Below are positions 1 through 5,670 of a stretch of DNA of 6,862 nt, piece by piece. The notes beneath the pieces were generated by a model. It searched no databases, was not told where the DNA came from, and was given only the letters and a program-made list of their open reading frames with translations. The DNA lies in the NCBI GenBank assembly GCA_013331015.1, contig DUHF01000301.1, forward strand, positions 1 through 6,862. Direction: 5' to 3'. Within the stretch, counting starts at the first letter, position 1, and each line of letters opens with the position of its first letter. This DNA comes from Methanoregula sp. (lineage in GTDB: Archaea > Halobacteriota > Methanomicrobia > Methanomicrobiales > Methanospirillaceae). The position numbers and the translations under genes are program-made.

Positions 1-638
1 TCCTGGGTCCAGCCGGGGCCAAGGCACGCGTTGAACGGGTGCTGGATAGCGATTGCACCGAGCAGGAACGCCACAGCGATAAGACACCCTCCAAGGAATG
101 AGTTCTGGTGGGTTAAGAGCGTCATGCCGAACATGGTGACTGTTCCGGTGGTAAGGCCCTCAAAGCCGAATGTGCCGGTGATGAGTGCTGCAAATCCCAT
201 GAGGGTGAGCGCACCAACAACTGCCATCTCGGTGAGTGCCTGGACCATTGCCGGAATCTTCATGTTCAGGACGTTGTTGGAGACCCATCCGAGAATCAAT
301 CCGATAATGGCTGCAAGGATAAGTGCAACGATGGGTGCGAGCAGGAGGTTGGTGGCCCTGGTCGCAAGCAACATAGCGATAACACCTGAGCCGAATGCAA
401 TCATACCTGCTGACGGAACACCAGTGCCGATACCGTAACTGCAGAGCACCTTGATGGTGTGGCTACCCCAGACGAGTGCCGCAACAACTGCAAGCCCTCC
501 AAAGAACGAGAACATCTCGGTCTGGGTGACAACGTTGAGGTAGGTGAGATAGATACACACGAGTGTGCTGACAACGCCCGCGATCAGGATCGTATTGTGC
601 GGGACGCCACCTTCGATTACTTCTACTTTAACTGACAT
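1..638 (-). CDS. mtrC: Tetrahydromethanopterin S-methyltransferase subunit C, 3' end cut by window
   Basis: This is an integral membrane subunit of the Mtr complex, which transfers a methyl group from methyl-tetrahydromethanopterin to coenzyme M and couples this to sodium export. The visible 212 residues begin MSVKVEVIEGG and contain several long hydrophobic helices. Family-like stretches are GIGTGVPSAGMIAFGSG (about residues 70-86) and QHPFNACLGP near the window edge. No stop codon is reached, so the C-terminus lies outside the window; from memory the family is about 265-270 residues. The ATG is preceded by GAGGTG at 645-650, which overlaps the mtrD stop codon, so translation is probably coupled. 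The gene is third in the order mtrE-mtrD-mtrC. Its identity rests on similarity to remembered MtrC sequences and on gene order. Confidence 0.93.
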   Translation of the reverse strand, partial: MSVKVEVIEGGVPHNTILIAGVVSTLVCIYLTYLNVVTQTEMFSFFGGLAVVAALVWGSHTIKVLCSYGIGTGVPSAGMIAFGSGVIAMLLATRATNLLLAPIVALILAAIIGLILGWVSNNVLNMKIPAMVQALTEMAVVGALTLMGFAALITGTFGFEGLTTGTVTMFGMTLLTHQNSFLGGCLIAVAFLLGAIAIQHPFNACLGPGWTQ

Positions 639-648
639 CTTCTACACC

Positions 649-1518
649 TCAAAACGGCAGGGGTACCACGATGAGAACCGCACAGAGACCGCAGAGTGCC
701 GAGGCAACTGCGGATGCAACGATTGATCGTGGCCAGCGTTTGAATTTCGGGTCGTGGGGTCCTTCGATGGTTCCCGTGATGTTGTAGGCAGTGAGCACTG
801 CATTCACGAGGAAGAGACCCACGGCGAACATACCTGCAAGGGAGACTGCGATGGGCAAAACCTGCGCAGCGGTGACATTCATGATACCCGGAAGTGCACC
901 CTCATAGAGGTTGAGCAGCTCGAAGTAGATGAGGGTACCGCCGGCACCGCCAAGGGTACCTCCGATCACACCGCCAACGAATGAGACGAATGGCAGGCCG
1001 TGACCTTCTGTTCCCTGGGATTTGTATTCCGCCTGTGAGTCACCGGTGATCGGGTCGTTTGCGACCTTACCGGATGCCGGGGGAATACCCATGCCGAAGA
1101 CGTACAGGAAGTTCACCATCATACAGGTGATTGCCATCATCAGGCCGCCACCGACTCCGCCTGCACAGACAACGATGAGTAACTGCATCATTGGGTCCAT
1201 GGTTGCGGGGAGCGTCTCTGCTGCCCATGCGCCTCCGAAGAGACCGGCAACACCGGCACCGGTTGCGAGCATCGCAACACCGGTAGCAATACCGGGAGCC
1301 TGTCCCATTGCAGCGGGTGCACCGCCGACCGGGACGAAGTGGGTACCGAAACCGATGAGGATACCGCCGATGACAACTCCGATGAGTGCCATAAGACCGG
1401 CACCCGGGGACATAACATAACAGATTCCCACGAGGATGAGCGTCAGGATGATACCGACAGCCATTGCTCCCGGGTTCATTGCGCTGCCCGCTGCGGGCTT
1501 TGCTGCAACTGCACTCAT
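649..1518 (-). CDS. mtrD: Tetrahydromethanopterin S-methyltransferase subunit D
   Basis: This membrane subunit of the sodium-pumping methyltransferase Mtr is 289 residues long. Recognisable family stretches are THFVPVGGAPAAM (59-71), the loop DPITG followed by GTEGHGLP (155-175), and GTIEGPHDPKFKR (249-261) before the last helix. The start ATG overlaps the mtrE stop as ATGA and has a good ribosome binding site, GGAGG at 1526-1530, inside the end of mtrE. Compared with the roughly 230-residue MtrD I recall from Methanothermobacter, the family match begins only around residue 41. The first 40 residues are an extension rich in Ala and Pro followed by a hydrophobic helix (about 20-36). ATG codons at residues 14 and 19 are alternative starts, but they lack the good binding site and would still leave the helix in place. 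Confidence 0.95.
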   Translation of the reverse strand: MSAVAAKPAAGSAMNPGAMAVGIILTLILVGICYVMSPGAGLMALIGVVIGGILIGFGTHFVPVGGAPAAMGQAPGIATGVAMLATGAGVAGLFGGAWAAETLPATMDPMMQLLIVVCAGGVGGGLMMAITCMMVNFLYVFGMGIPPASGKVANDPITGDSQAEYKSQGTEGHGLPFVSFVGGVIGGTLGGAGGTLIYFELLNLYEGALPGIMNVTAAQVLPIAVSLAGMFAVGLFLVNAVLTAYNITGTIEGPHDPKFKRWPRSIVASAVASALCGLCAVLIVVPLPF

Positions 1519-2411
1519 GCTTCTGCCTCCTTGGGTGCTGTGTAGGGTCCGTAGGTCTTCCGTGCCCAGACCTCAATATACCGGTCGATGACCGTGAAGA
1601 TGAGGATCATGAGGACACCAACGATGATTGCATACCACGGGTTGATTGCTTCGAAGACGACAGTACGCCAGAGTTCGAGGAAAACAATCAGACCAAAACA
1701 GATACCGGATGCGGAACCGCCGATCTTGGCGGTGAACCAGCCATTGTCAATTGAGTTGCGCTCGCCTGCTTCGGCATAGCGGACAATGTTACCGGATGCT
1801 GAGATTGGTACACCTGCGCCGAACTTCTGGTTCTGGTACTGGCGTTCCTTTCCGTAGTACGGGTTGCCTGTCGCAGATCCTGCTGCACCGAGTGCAATAC
1901 CCCAAATCAGCCCGAGCAGCGGCAGCGGGAACGGGTGTCCCAGAGCTGTGTTGATCAGGTGACAGAGTGTTACGGTACAGAAAATTGCGATAAAGGCATG
2001 TGCCATGGTAACCGTTGTCATGGACTTAAGAATGTCCACGTAGACCGGCTGCCCGAACTTGGCAAGACTTGCTGTCCTGCCTACATATGCGGTAGTTGCA
2101 TAGACGCCCTGGACAAATGTTGCGAAAACACAGCCGAGGACAATTGCAAGAACCGGGTTGATCTGCATAGCCATGAAAGCCCATGCCAGGCCTGCGCCCA
2201 GACAACACCAGAGACCGTATGCCGGGGGTTCACCGGCAACCGCCTTGTTGAAGATGCGGTGCAGGAATCCCATCTGCGGAGCGAGCTGAACCTGTGAGTT
2301 CGGGTCTCCCTGAGATCCGATGTTGGATTCAGTATCTTCCGCGGAACCGGCAACGGTGGCAAGAGCTCCTGCCAATGCAGTAATTCCAATGCCAAATACA
2401 ATATGTTCCAT
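1515..2411 (-). CDS. mtrE: Tetrahydromethanopterin S-methyltransferase subunit E
   Basis: This membrane subunit is normally the first gene of the mtr operon. MtrC, MtrD and MtrE form the membrane part that conducts sodium ions during methyl transfer to coenzyme M. The 298 residues match the usual length of about 295-305. An N-terminal helix (5-22) is followed by a polar segment with SNIGSQGDPNSQVQLAPQMG (29-48) and HRIFNKAVAGEPP (51-63), which are strongly conserved in the family. Further helices lie near 66-83, 86-103, 135-155, 163-180, 235-255 and 260-276. A polar loop (181-230) and a charged C-terminus complete the protein. The ATG is preceded by a very strong ribosome binding site at 2416-2424, as expected for an abundant catabolic enzyme. 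The stop overlaps the mtrD start by four bases. Confidence 0.96.
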   Translation of the reverse strand: MEHIVFGIGITALAGALATVAGSAEDTESNIGSQGDPNSQVQLAPQMGFLHRIFNKAVAGEPPAYGLWCCLGAGLAWAFMAMQINPVLAIVLGCVFATFVQGVYATTAYVGRTASLAKFGQPVYVDILKSMTTVTMAHAFIAIFCTVTLCHLINTALGHPFPLPLLGLIWGIALGAAGSATGNPYYGKERQYQNQKFGAGVPISASGNIVRYAEAGERNSIDNGWFTAKIGGSASGICFGLIVFLELWRTVVFEAINPWYAIIVGVLMILIFTVIDRYIEVWARKTYGPYTAPKEAEA

Positions 2412-2415
2412 TTAG

Positions 2416-2424
2416 CCTCCTCCC
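2416..2424 (-). promoter_or_regulatory. Strong ribosome binding site of mtrE
   Basis: Read on the minus strand, the sequence is GGGAGGAGG, four bases before the mtrE ATG. It is the most extensive anti-16S match in the window and fixes the mtrE start. It lies directly beside a small hairpin (2427-2440), so its accessibility could be affected by leader structure. Confidence 0.85.
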
Positions 2425-2426
2425 TG

Positions 2427-2467
2427 CGTGCGAATGCACGAGAGTATTCAAAATGCAATGCCACGCA
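2427..2467 (-). promoter_or_regulatory. mtrE leader with two mutually exclusive stems
   Basis: In the transcript strand, CGTGC pairs perfectly with GCACG across a four-base loop (2427-2440), ending two bases before the ribosome binding site. A competing pairing joins TGCGTG (2462-2467) with CACGCA (2425-2430). The two stems share bases 2427-2430 and cannot form together. The pairings are seen directly; any regulatory role is inference, because the stems are only 5-6 base pairs long. Confidence 0.3.
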
Positions 2468-2516
2468 CATCGAGCTTAAAACTCTTTGTGGTTAGTGTAA
2501 TTTTAGCCACGTGGTC

Positions 2517-2530
2517 ATTAAAAGGTTTCG
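2517..2530 (-). promoter_or_regulatory. Probable archaeal promoter (BRE plus TATA box) of the mtr operon
   Basis: On the minus strand the sequence CGAAACC is followed by TTTTAAT. This resembles the methanogen pattern of a purine-rich TFB site (CGAAA) next to a TATA box. Initiation would fall near 2494, giving a leader of about 80 bases before mtrE. A second candidate TATA, TTAATATA at 2554-2561, would give a leader of about 120 bases. TTTTAAG at 2475-2481 is a third, weaker one. The sequence alone does not decide between them. Confidence 0.45.
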
Positions 2531-2570
2531 AATTTGTTCCGGCGATAGAAGAGTATATTAAGCCCCAATT

Positions 2571-2598
2571 AAAAAACGGGCGAAAATCTGCGATTTTC
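2571..2598 (-). terminator. Possible terminator of the potassium channel gene (inverted repeat plus T-run)
   Basis: A perfect inverted repeat, GAAAATC and GATTTTC separated by three bases, spans 2582-2598. On the minus strand it is followed after five bases by six Ts (2571-2576). It lies downstream of the channel gene and upstream of the mtr promoter candidates, where a terminator is expected. T-runs are the main archaeal termination signal. The palindrome could instead be an operator, because it ends about 20 bases upstream of the TATA-like box at 2554-2561. Confidence 0.45.
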
Positions 2599-2660
2599 CT
2601 CTCATCTGGATTTGAGTTAACGAAATTTTAGTTGTTTTGTAATCAATGGAGGTTGCGTTT

Positions 2661-2676
2661 CCGGAGGAGGATCCGG
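2661..2676 (-). repeat. Small hairpin just after the channel stop codon
   Basis: CCGGA (2661-2665) and TCCGG (2672-2676) can pair across a six-base loop, starting five bases after the channel stop codon. It could stabilise the 3' end of the message, but it has no T-run and may be chance. Confidence 0.2.
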
Positions 2677-2681
2677 CTGGG

Positions 2682-3506
2682 TCAGGAGGACTGGTCTTTC
2701 AGCTGCTGCTCGATCCGGTCGAGCCGCTCCTGCAGCTGGACATTCTGCCGGTTCTGTTCCTCCAGAGCGTCCTGGATTGCAGCAAGGCCAGCACCCATTG
2801 TTCCCTCTTTTCCGCCGGGTCCGGTCCCCTCTTCCGGTGCAAGGAGCTTGTTTGCAATGAAACCGGCAAGGGTACCAAACAGGGCAACGCCCATGGTCAT
2901 GATCATGATCCCGACAAGCCTGCCACCGTTGGTTACGGGATAGTGGTCCCCATATCCCACCGTGGCGATGGTGACATACACCCACCACATGGCATCGGAG
3001 GCTGAGTGGATGTTGGCATCCGGCGCACCCCGTTCTGCCATAAGGACCAGAAACGCCCCGCTCTCGATGACGACCATCACGCAGAAGACTACGATGAAGA
3101 GCACACTCTCTGCCCGGTGTTTTTTGAGCTGGCCAAGGATGTTCCGGGCGCCATACTTGTTGAGGAGCCGGTATGCCTTGAAGATCCGGAAGAGTCGCAG
3201 GATACGCAGCGCCGGGATGCTGGCGAGGAGATCGGCCCATCCCCAGTTGCTGATGAAGTAGTAGCGTTTTGATGAGGCCGTTGAGAGACGGTAGATGAAG
3301 TCGCCAAGAAAGATGATGGTTAAGAAGAAGTTGATAACGACAAGGACGTTGACCGCATCGGGGTCGAGACCCGGGATCCATGAGACGACAAGGTTTGCCA
3401 CGGAAAGGAGGGAGACGAGCAGGATGAATATCTCGTAGCCGGGATCTTTTAATTCATAGAGATCTGCCTGGGATGGTGTACCCGGATCTGCAATGCCGCC
3501 GCTCAT
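2682..3506 (-). CDS. Voltage-gated-type potassium channel, six transmembrane helices, C-terminal coiled coil
   Basis: This is a membrane potassium channel of 274 residues. Predicted helices are S1 (26-43), S2 (52-73), S3 (82-99), S4 (100-113), S5 (133-156) and S6 (195-219). S4 carries regularly spaced positive residues, RILRLFRIFKAYR, as in voltage sensors. The pore helix leads into the potassium selectivity filter TVGYGD at 182-187. The tail (about 241-272), rich in Glu, Gln, Leu and Arg, looks like a tetramerising coiled coil, and no RCK or cyclic-nucleotide domain is present. I chose the ATG at 3506. Upstream in-frame sequence has only a TTG start at 3599, and the homology-like part begins after 3506. 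There is no ribosome binding site before the ATG, but a TATA-like box lies about 25-32 bases upstream, suggesting a leaderless mRNA. Which ion and gating stimulus it uses in the cell is inferred from family motifs. Confidence 0.88.
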   Translation of the reverse strand: MSGGIADPGTPSQADLYELKDPGYEIFILLVSLLSVANLVVSWIPGLDPDAVNVLVVINFFLTIIFLGDFIYRLSTASSKRYYFISNWGWADLLASIPALRILRLFRIFKAYRLLNKYGARNILGQLKKHRAESVLFIVVFCVMVVIESGAFLVLMAERGAPDANIHSASDAMWWVYVTIATVGYGDHYPVTNGGRLVGIMIMTMGVALFGTLAGFIANKLLAPEEGTGPGGKEGTMGAGLAAIQDALEEQNRQNVQLQERLDRIEQQLKDQSS

Positions 3507-3530
3507 TGAGATGTATTCTTGTGGTGAAGG

Positions 3531-3538
3531 TAAAAAAA
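3531..3538 (-). promoter_or_regulatory. TATA-like box for a leaderless channel mRNA
   Basis: The minus-strand sequence TTTTTTTA lies 25-32 bases before the channel ATG, the normal archaeal distance from TATA box to transcription start. Together with the missing ribosome binding site, this suggests that transcription begins at or very near the ATG. Confidence 0.4.
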
Positions 3539-3585
3539 GGGTGGGATCCTGATTGCGAAAGGGCCGATGAACCGGATGGTAACGG

Positions 3586-3597
3586 GTCCAATTGGAC
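3586..3597. promoter_or_regulatory. 12-base perfect palindrome between divergent genes, possible operator
   Basis: GTCCAATTGGAC is a perfect palindrome in the control region shared by the channel gene (minus) and the DUF4013-type gene (plus). It lies about 50 bases upstream of the channel TATA-like box and just before the weak TATA-like CTTAAGATA at 3605-3613 on the plus strand. It could be a binding site for a dimeric regulator. One or two palindromes of this length are expected by chance in a window this size. Confidence 0.3.
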
Positions 3598-3604
3598 AAA
3601 ATCC

Positions 3605-3613
3605 CTTAAGATA
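3605..3613 (+). promoter_or_regulatory. Weak TATA-like element for the DUF4013-type gene
   Basis: CTTAAGATA would place transcription start near 3636, making a leader of about 70 bases that contains the whole inverted repeat at 3647-3684. The competing candidate is the A-rich stretch TTGATAAAAA at 3680-3689, which would give a nearly leaderless message. The choice is open. Confidence 0.25.
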
Positions 3614-3646
3614 CCCTTATGAACTGACCTCTCCCACCCTGTTATC

Positions 3647-3684
3647 ATCAAACGGCGGGGAAGAGATCCCCATTTGCCGTTGAT
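3647..3684 (+). repeat. Long imperfect inverted repeat upstream of the DUF4013-type gene
   Basis: AACGGC (3651-3656) pairs with GCCGTT (3676-3681). The arm extends outward through ATC (3647-3649) with GAT (3682-3684) around one bulged A. Inside, GGGGA (3657-3661) pairs with TCCCC (3667-3671) around a five-base loop, leaving an unpaired ATTT on one side. About 14 base pairs can form, ending 12 bases before the presumed ribosome binding site. It is followed by A residues, not Ts, on the plus strand, so it does not look like a terminator. A leader-RNA element or protein-binding site is possible. Confidence 0.4.
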
Positions 3685-3706
3685 AAAAAAAATTACGGTG
3701 CCTTTC

Positions 3707-4423
3707 ATGGACTTTACCGAGATACTCGTTGATTCCTGGGACTACATAAAGTGCGGTATCATTGCGAACTCAACCCGCTGGATGCAGCTCATCGTGGCAG
3801 TCCTCTTCCTGGGCATCCCGTTCAACGGCTACCTTCTGCGGGTGTACCGTGGCATAACTCCTGCGCCTGAGGTTGATGGCTGGGGCACACTCTTCATTGA
3901 CGGGCTGAAGGTGCTTGTAATAACGATCATCTACATTCTCCCTCTCCTGCTTATCCTCATCCTTGTCCTCGGGCTGATGATCCTTGCCTCCCCGGGCGGA
4001 AATATCGGCGATCCCGGGATCGCTGGCGGTTTTTTTGAATCACTTTTTACTCTCCTGTATTATCTCATGGAGTTTGTCATTGCGGCCATCCTGCCGGTTG
4101 CTTACATCCGTTTTGCCCGTACCGGCCTCTTTTTTGAAGCGTTTAACTTCGGCGCCATCCTAGAGACTATCGGCAGGATCGGCTGGCTCAACTATGTCGT
4201 GGCAGTTGTCTTCATAGCTCTTCTTATCGGCGTCCCCCTCACCATGGTGCTGTTTTTGTTCCTGTTCATCCTGTTCTTTGCACTCGTCCTCTTCAACAGC
4301 AATATCGTGGTGGTTGTGGGTATCCTGGCATTTCTTGCGCTCCTGGCCCTTATTATCATCCCGCTTGTCAGTGTCTTCCAGGCACGGTACCTGACCCGCG
4401 TGTATAATTTTTCAGGTGAGTAA
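3707..4423 (+). CDS. DUF4013-type multi-pass membrane protein of unknown function
   Basis: The 238-residue protein resembles the archaeal DUF4013 membrane family. The segment GYLLRVYRG, then APEVDGWGTLFIDGLKV (41-69), is the typical family core leading into a long hydrophobic helix (69-93). Other helices lie near 25-38, 112-136, 162-195 and 199-225, and the protein ends with a short polar tail (ARYLTRVYNFSGE). The start is the ATG at 3707, preceded by GGTG at 3697-3700 with six-base spacing. The in-frame TTG at 3674 would place the start inside the inverted repeat and is less likely. The gene stands alone, divergent from the potassium channel, and is followed at once by a T-run terminator. 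I know no biochemical function for this family. A role in the cell envelope or in transport would be a guess. Confidence 0.8.
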   Translation: MDFTEILVDSWDYIKCGIIANSTRWMQLIVAVLFLGIPFNGYLLRVYRGITPAPEVDGWGTLFIDGLKVLVITIIYILPLLLILILVLGLMILASPGGNIGDPGIAGGFFESLFTLLYYLMEFVIAAILPVAYIRFARTGLFFEAFNFGAILETIGRIGWLNYVVAVVFIALLIGVPLTMVLFLFLFILFFALVLFNSNIVVVVGILAFLALLALIIIPLVSVFQARYLTRVYNFSGE

Positions 4424-4439
4424 TTTTTTTCTTTTTTTT
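4424..4439 (+). terminator. T-run terminator after the DUF4013-type gene
   Basis: Seven Ts, one C and eight Ts follow the TAA stop codon directly. Such pyrimidine runs are the standard intrinsic termination signal in archaea. The tract separates this gene from the convergent glycosylase gene that ends at 4494. Confidence 0.75.
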
Positions 4440-4493
4440 ATTTCGCCTCTCATCCTGCGTACGGGATTAGTGTCTCCTGGCCGTGATTACCTG

Positions 4494-5096
4494 TTACCGG
4501 TGCGCGATCTCCCACAAATACAGCGATGCCACCGTTCCGTACGGCGAATACCGTTTCCGGTACCGTTCGAACACCGCCCGGTCGATCGACTCCTTCCCAT
4601 AGAGCCGCATCATGCCCCTGCGGATCGCGAGATCCCCCCAACTCAGCACGTCCGGCCGCTCCATTGCGAAGATCAGGAGCATTTCGGCAGTCCATATACC
4701 AACGCCGCGTAAATCCGTGAGCCGGGTAATGACGTCGTCGTCGGAGAGTTCGTGGAGCCCGTTAAGGTCAAGATTCCCGTCAACGACTGCGTTCCCGATG
4801 CCTTTGATATATCCTGCCTTTTTCAACGATATACCACAATGCCGGATCTCTTCGGCGGTTGCAGCAGAGATTGTATCCGGTGTGATGATGCCGAACCGCT
4901 CCTCCATCCGGCTCCAGACGGTCTCCGCAGCCTTTGCCGAGATCTGCTGCCCGGCCACGCTCGCGACAAGAGCGTTGAAGAGGTCAGGGTTGATGGCGCG
5001 CTTTATCATCCCGATCTCATCGATTGCCGCCCCGAGTCTCCAGTCCCGTTTTTTCAGGTGTTCAATCTCGGTGGTGCCATACCGGAATGCAGACAT
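4494..5096 (-). CDS. DNA-3-methyladenine glycosylase of the AlkA / HhH-GPD family
   Basis: This base excision repair enzyme is predicted to remove alkylated bases by cutting the N-glycosidic bond. The 200 residues carry the HhH-GPD hallmarks. NALVASVAGQQIS (41-53) is the typical start of the glycosylase core. The helix-hairpin-helix is LTDLRGVGIWTAEM (126-139). After it comes SWGDLAIRRG (152-161), where Asp155 fits the catalytic aspartate. There is no C-terminal iron-sulfur cysteine cluster, so it is closer to AlkA/MagIII-like enzymes than to Nth or MutY. The ATG at 5096 is chosen because it begins the conserved part. A GTG at 5222 would add 42 residues without visible family features. The binding site before the ATG is poor (GGTAG). 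The gene is convergent with the DUF4013-type gene and divergent from the acylphosphatase gene. Substrate range cannot be read from sequence. Confidence 0.87.
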   Translation of the reverse strand: MSAFRYGTTEIEHLKKRDWRLGAAIDEIGMIKRAINPDLFNALVASVAGQQISAKAAETVWSRMEERFGIITPDTISAATAEEIRHCGISLKKAGYIKGIGNAVVDGNLDLNGLHELSDDDVITRLTDLRGVGIWTAEMLLIFAMERPDVLSWGDLAIRRGMMRLYGKESIDRAVFERYRKRYSPYGTVASLYLWEIAHR

Positions 5097-5250
5097 GGTT
5101 CTACCAATACCGTTACCGCTTGCAAATGATGCAGGTTTCGCTCCCGGTTCGTGAGAGTATGCGGTTTTGGGATGGCTAAAGAGCCTTGTAATGAGGGTAG
5201 GTGGGGAGAATGCGTTTTTCACTCCCGTGACTTACAGAAGATCATTTCCC

Positions 5251-5258
5251 AAATATTA
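5251..5258 (+). promoter_or_regulatory. TATA-like box of the acylphosphatase gene
   Basis: AAATATTA is centred about 31 bases before the ATG at 5286. Transcription would begin only a few bases before the start codon. There is no clear ribosome binding site, which agrees with a nearly leaderless message. Confidence 0.4.
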
Positions 5259-5285
5259 TGTCCCCTTCGGATCCTGTATGTACCT

Positions 5286-5561
5286 ATGGAACGGATCACC
5301 GCCGTAGTAAAAGGGCAGGTTCAGGGCGTCGGCTATCGGGCGTTTGTGGGGGAATGTGCCCGTTCAACCGGGGTGCACGGGTACGTGAAGAACCTGCCGG
5401 ACGGGACCGTTGAGATTGTTGCCGAGAGTTCGCCAGCCTCGCTGGACAATTTCCTCCGAATGGCATATGCCCGCAATGATCTCTTCATCAGGGTCGATGC
5501 GATAGATGTGAAACGCAGCCCTGCAACCGCAGATTATCCCGGGTTCCGTGTTGAGTGGTGA
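5286..5561 (+). CDS. acyP: Acylphosphatase
   Basis: This small cytoplasmic enzyme hydrolyses acyl phosphates, such as carbamoyl phosphate or acetyl phosphate, to carboxylate and phosphate. The 91 residues match the usual length of about 90-100. The signature GQVQGVGYR (10-18) contains the phosphate-binding loop and the catalytic Arg18. The second signature, GYVKNLPDGTVEIVAE (32-47), contains Asn36, which positions the attacking water. The protein ends with YPGFRVEW, typical of the family. The ATG at 5286 begins the conserved domain. An in-frame GTG at 5151 would add 45 residues that resemble nothing and overlap the glycosylase upstream region. It appears to be a single-gene unit. Its physiological substrate here is unknown. 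Confidence 0.93.
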   Translation: MERITAVVKGQVQGVGYRAFVGECARSTGVHGYVKNLPDGTVEIVAESSPASLDNFLRMAYARNDLFIRVDAIDVKRSPATADYPGFRVEW

Positions 5562-5625
5562 CAGGGCATCTCCCCGTACCCGGCATTTGCAGCCCGTTCA
5601 CCTTCACCCCGCGCACCACCTCGCG

Positions 5626-5632
5626 TATAAAG
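5626..5632 (+). promoter_or_regulatory. TATA box of the ruvCAB operon
   Basis: TATAAAG sits in an otherwise GC-rich intergenic stretch, 39 bases before the ruvC ATG. Transcription would start near 5655, close to the palindrome CCTGATCAGG (5647-5656). The archaeal-type promoter suggests the operon is expressed by the host machinery. Confidence 0.5.
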
Positions 5633-5646
5633 GGGAGTGACCAATA

Positions 5647-5656
5647 CCTGATCAGG
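5647..5656. promoter_or_regulatory. 10-base palindrome at the predicted ruvC transcription start
   Basis: CCTGATCAGG is a perfect palindrome overlapping the predicted start of transcription and the AGGAG (5654-5658) that may serve as ruvC ribosome binding site. A repressor site is possible, but a palindrome of this length often occurs by chance. Confidence 0.2.
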
Positions 5657-5670
5657 AGCACCTCTCAAGC

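Noticed and set aside
31..438. 135-residue plus-strand reading frame at the left edge
   Set aside because: It is antisense to mtrC, which is clearly the real gene by its protein similarity and operon position.
2428..2631. Possible 67-residue plus-strand gene in the region upstream of mtrE
   Set aside because: It starts with GTG, has no ribosome binding site, shows no recognisable motif, and runs through the probable mtr promoters and terminator.
2617..3381. Long 254-residue minus-strand reading frame
   Set aside because: It lies in another frame of the potassium channel gene, is rich in Pro, Arg and Cys without domain features, and is a codon-usage shadow.
3507..3599. N-terminal extension of the potassium channel from a TTG
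   Set aside because: The start is rare, there is no binding site, and the extension would run through the TATA-like box and the palindrome.
4612..5154. 180-residue plus-strand reading frame opposite the glycosylase gene
   Set aside because: It is antisense to a well-supported HhH-GPD glycosylase and has low-complexity Ser/Pro/Ile-rich composition.
5097..5222. N-terminal extension of the glycosylase from a GTG
   Set aside because: The 42 added residues are polar and low in family character, and the 200-residue form already contains the whole catalytic domain.
5151..5285. N-terminal extension of acylphosphatase from a GTG
   Set aside because: The 45 added residues show no family similarity, would exceed the usual length, and lie over the promoter-like AAATATTA.
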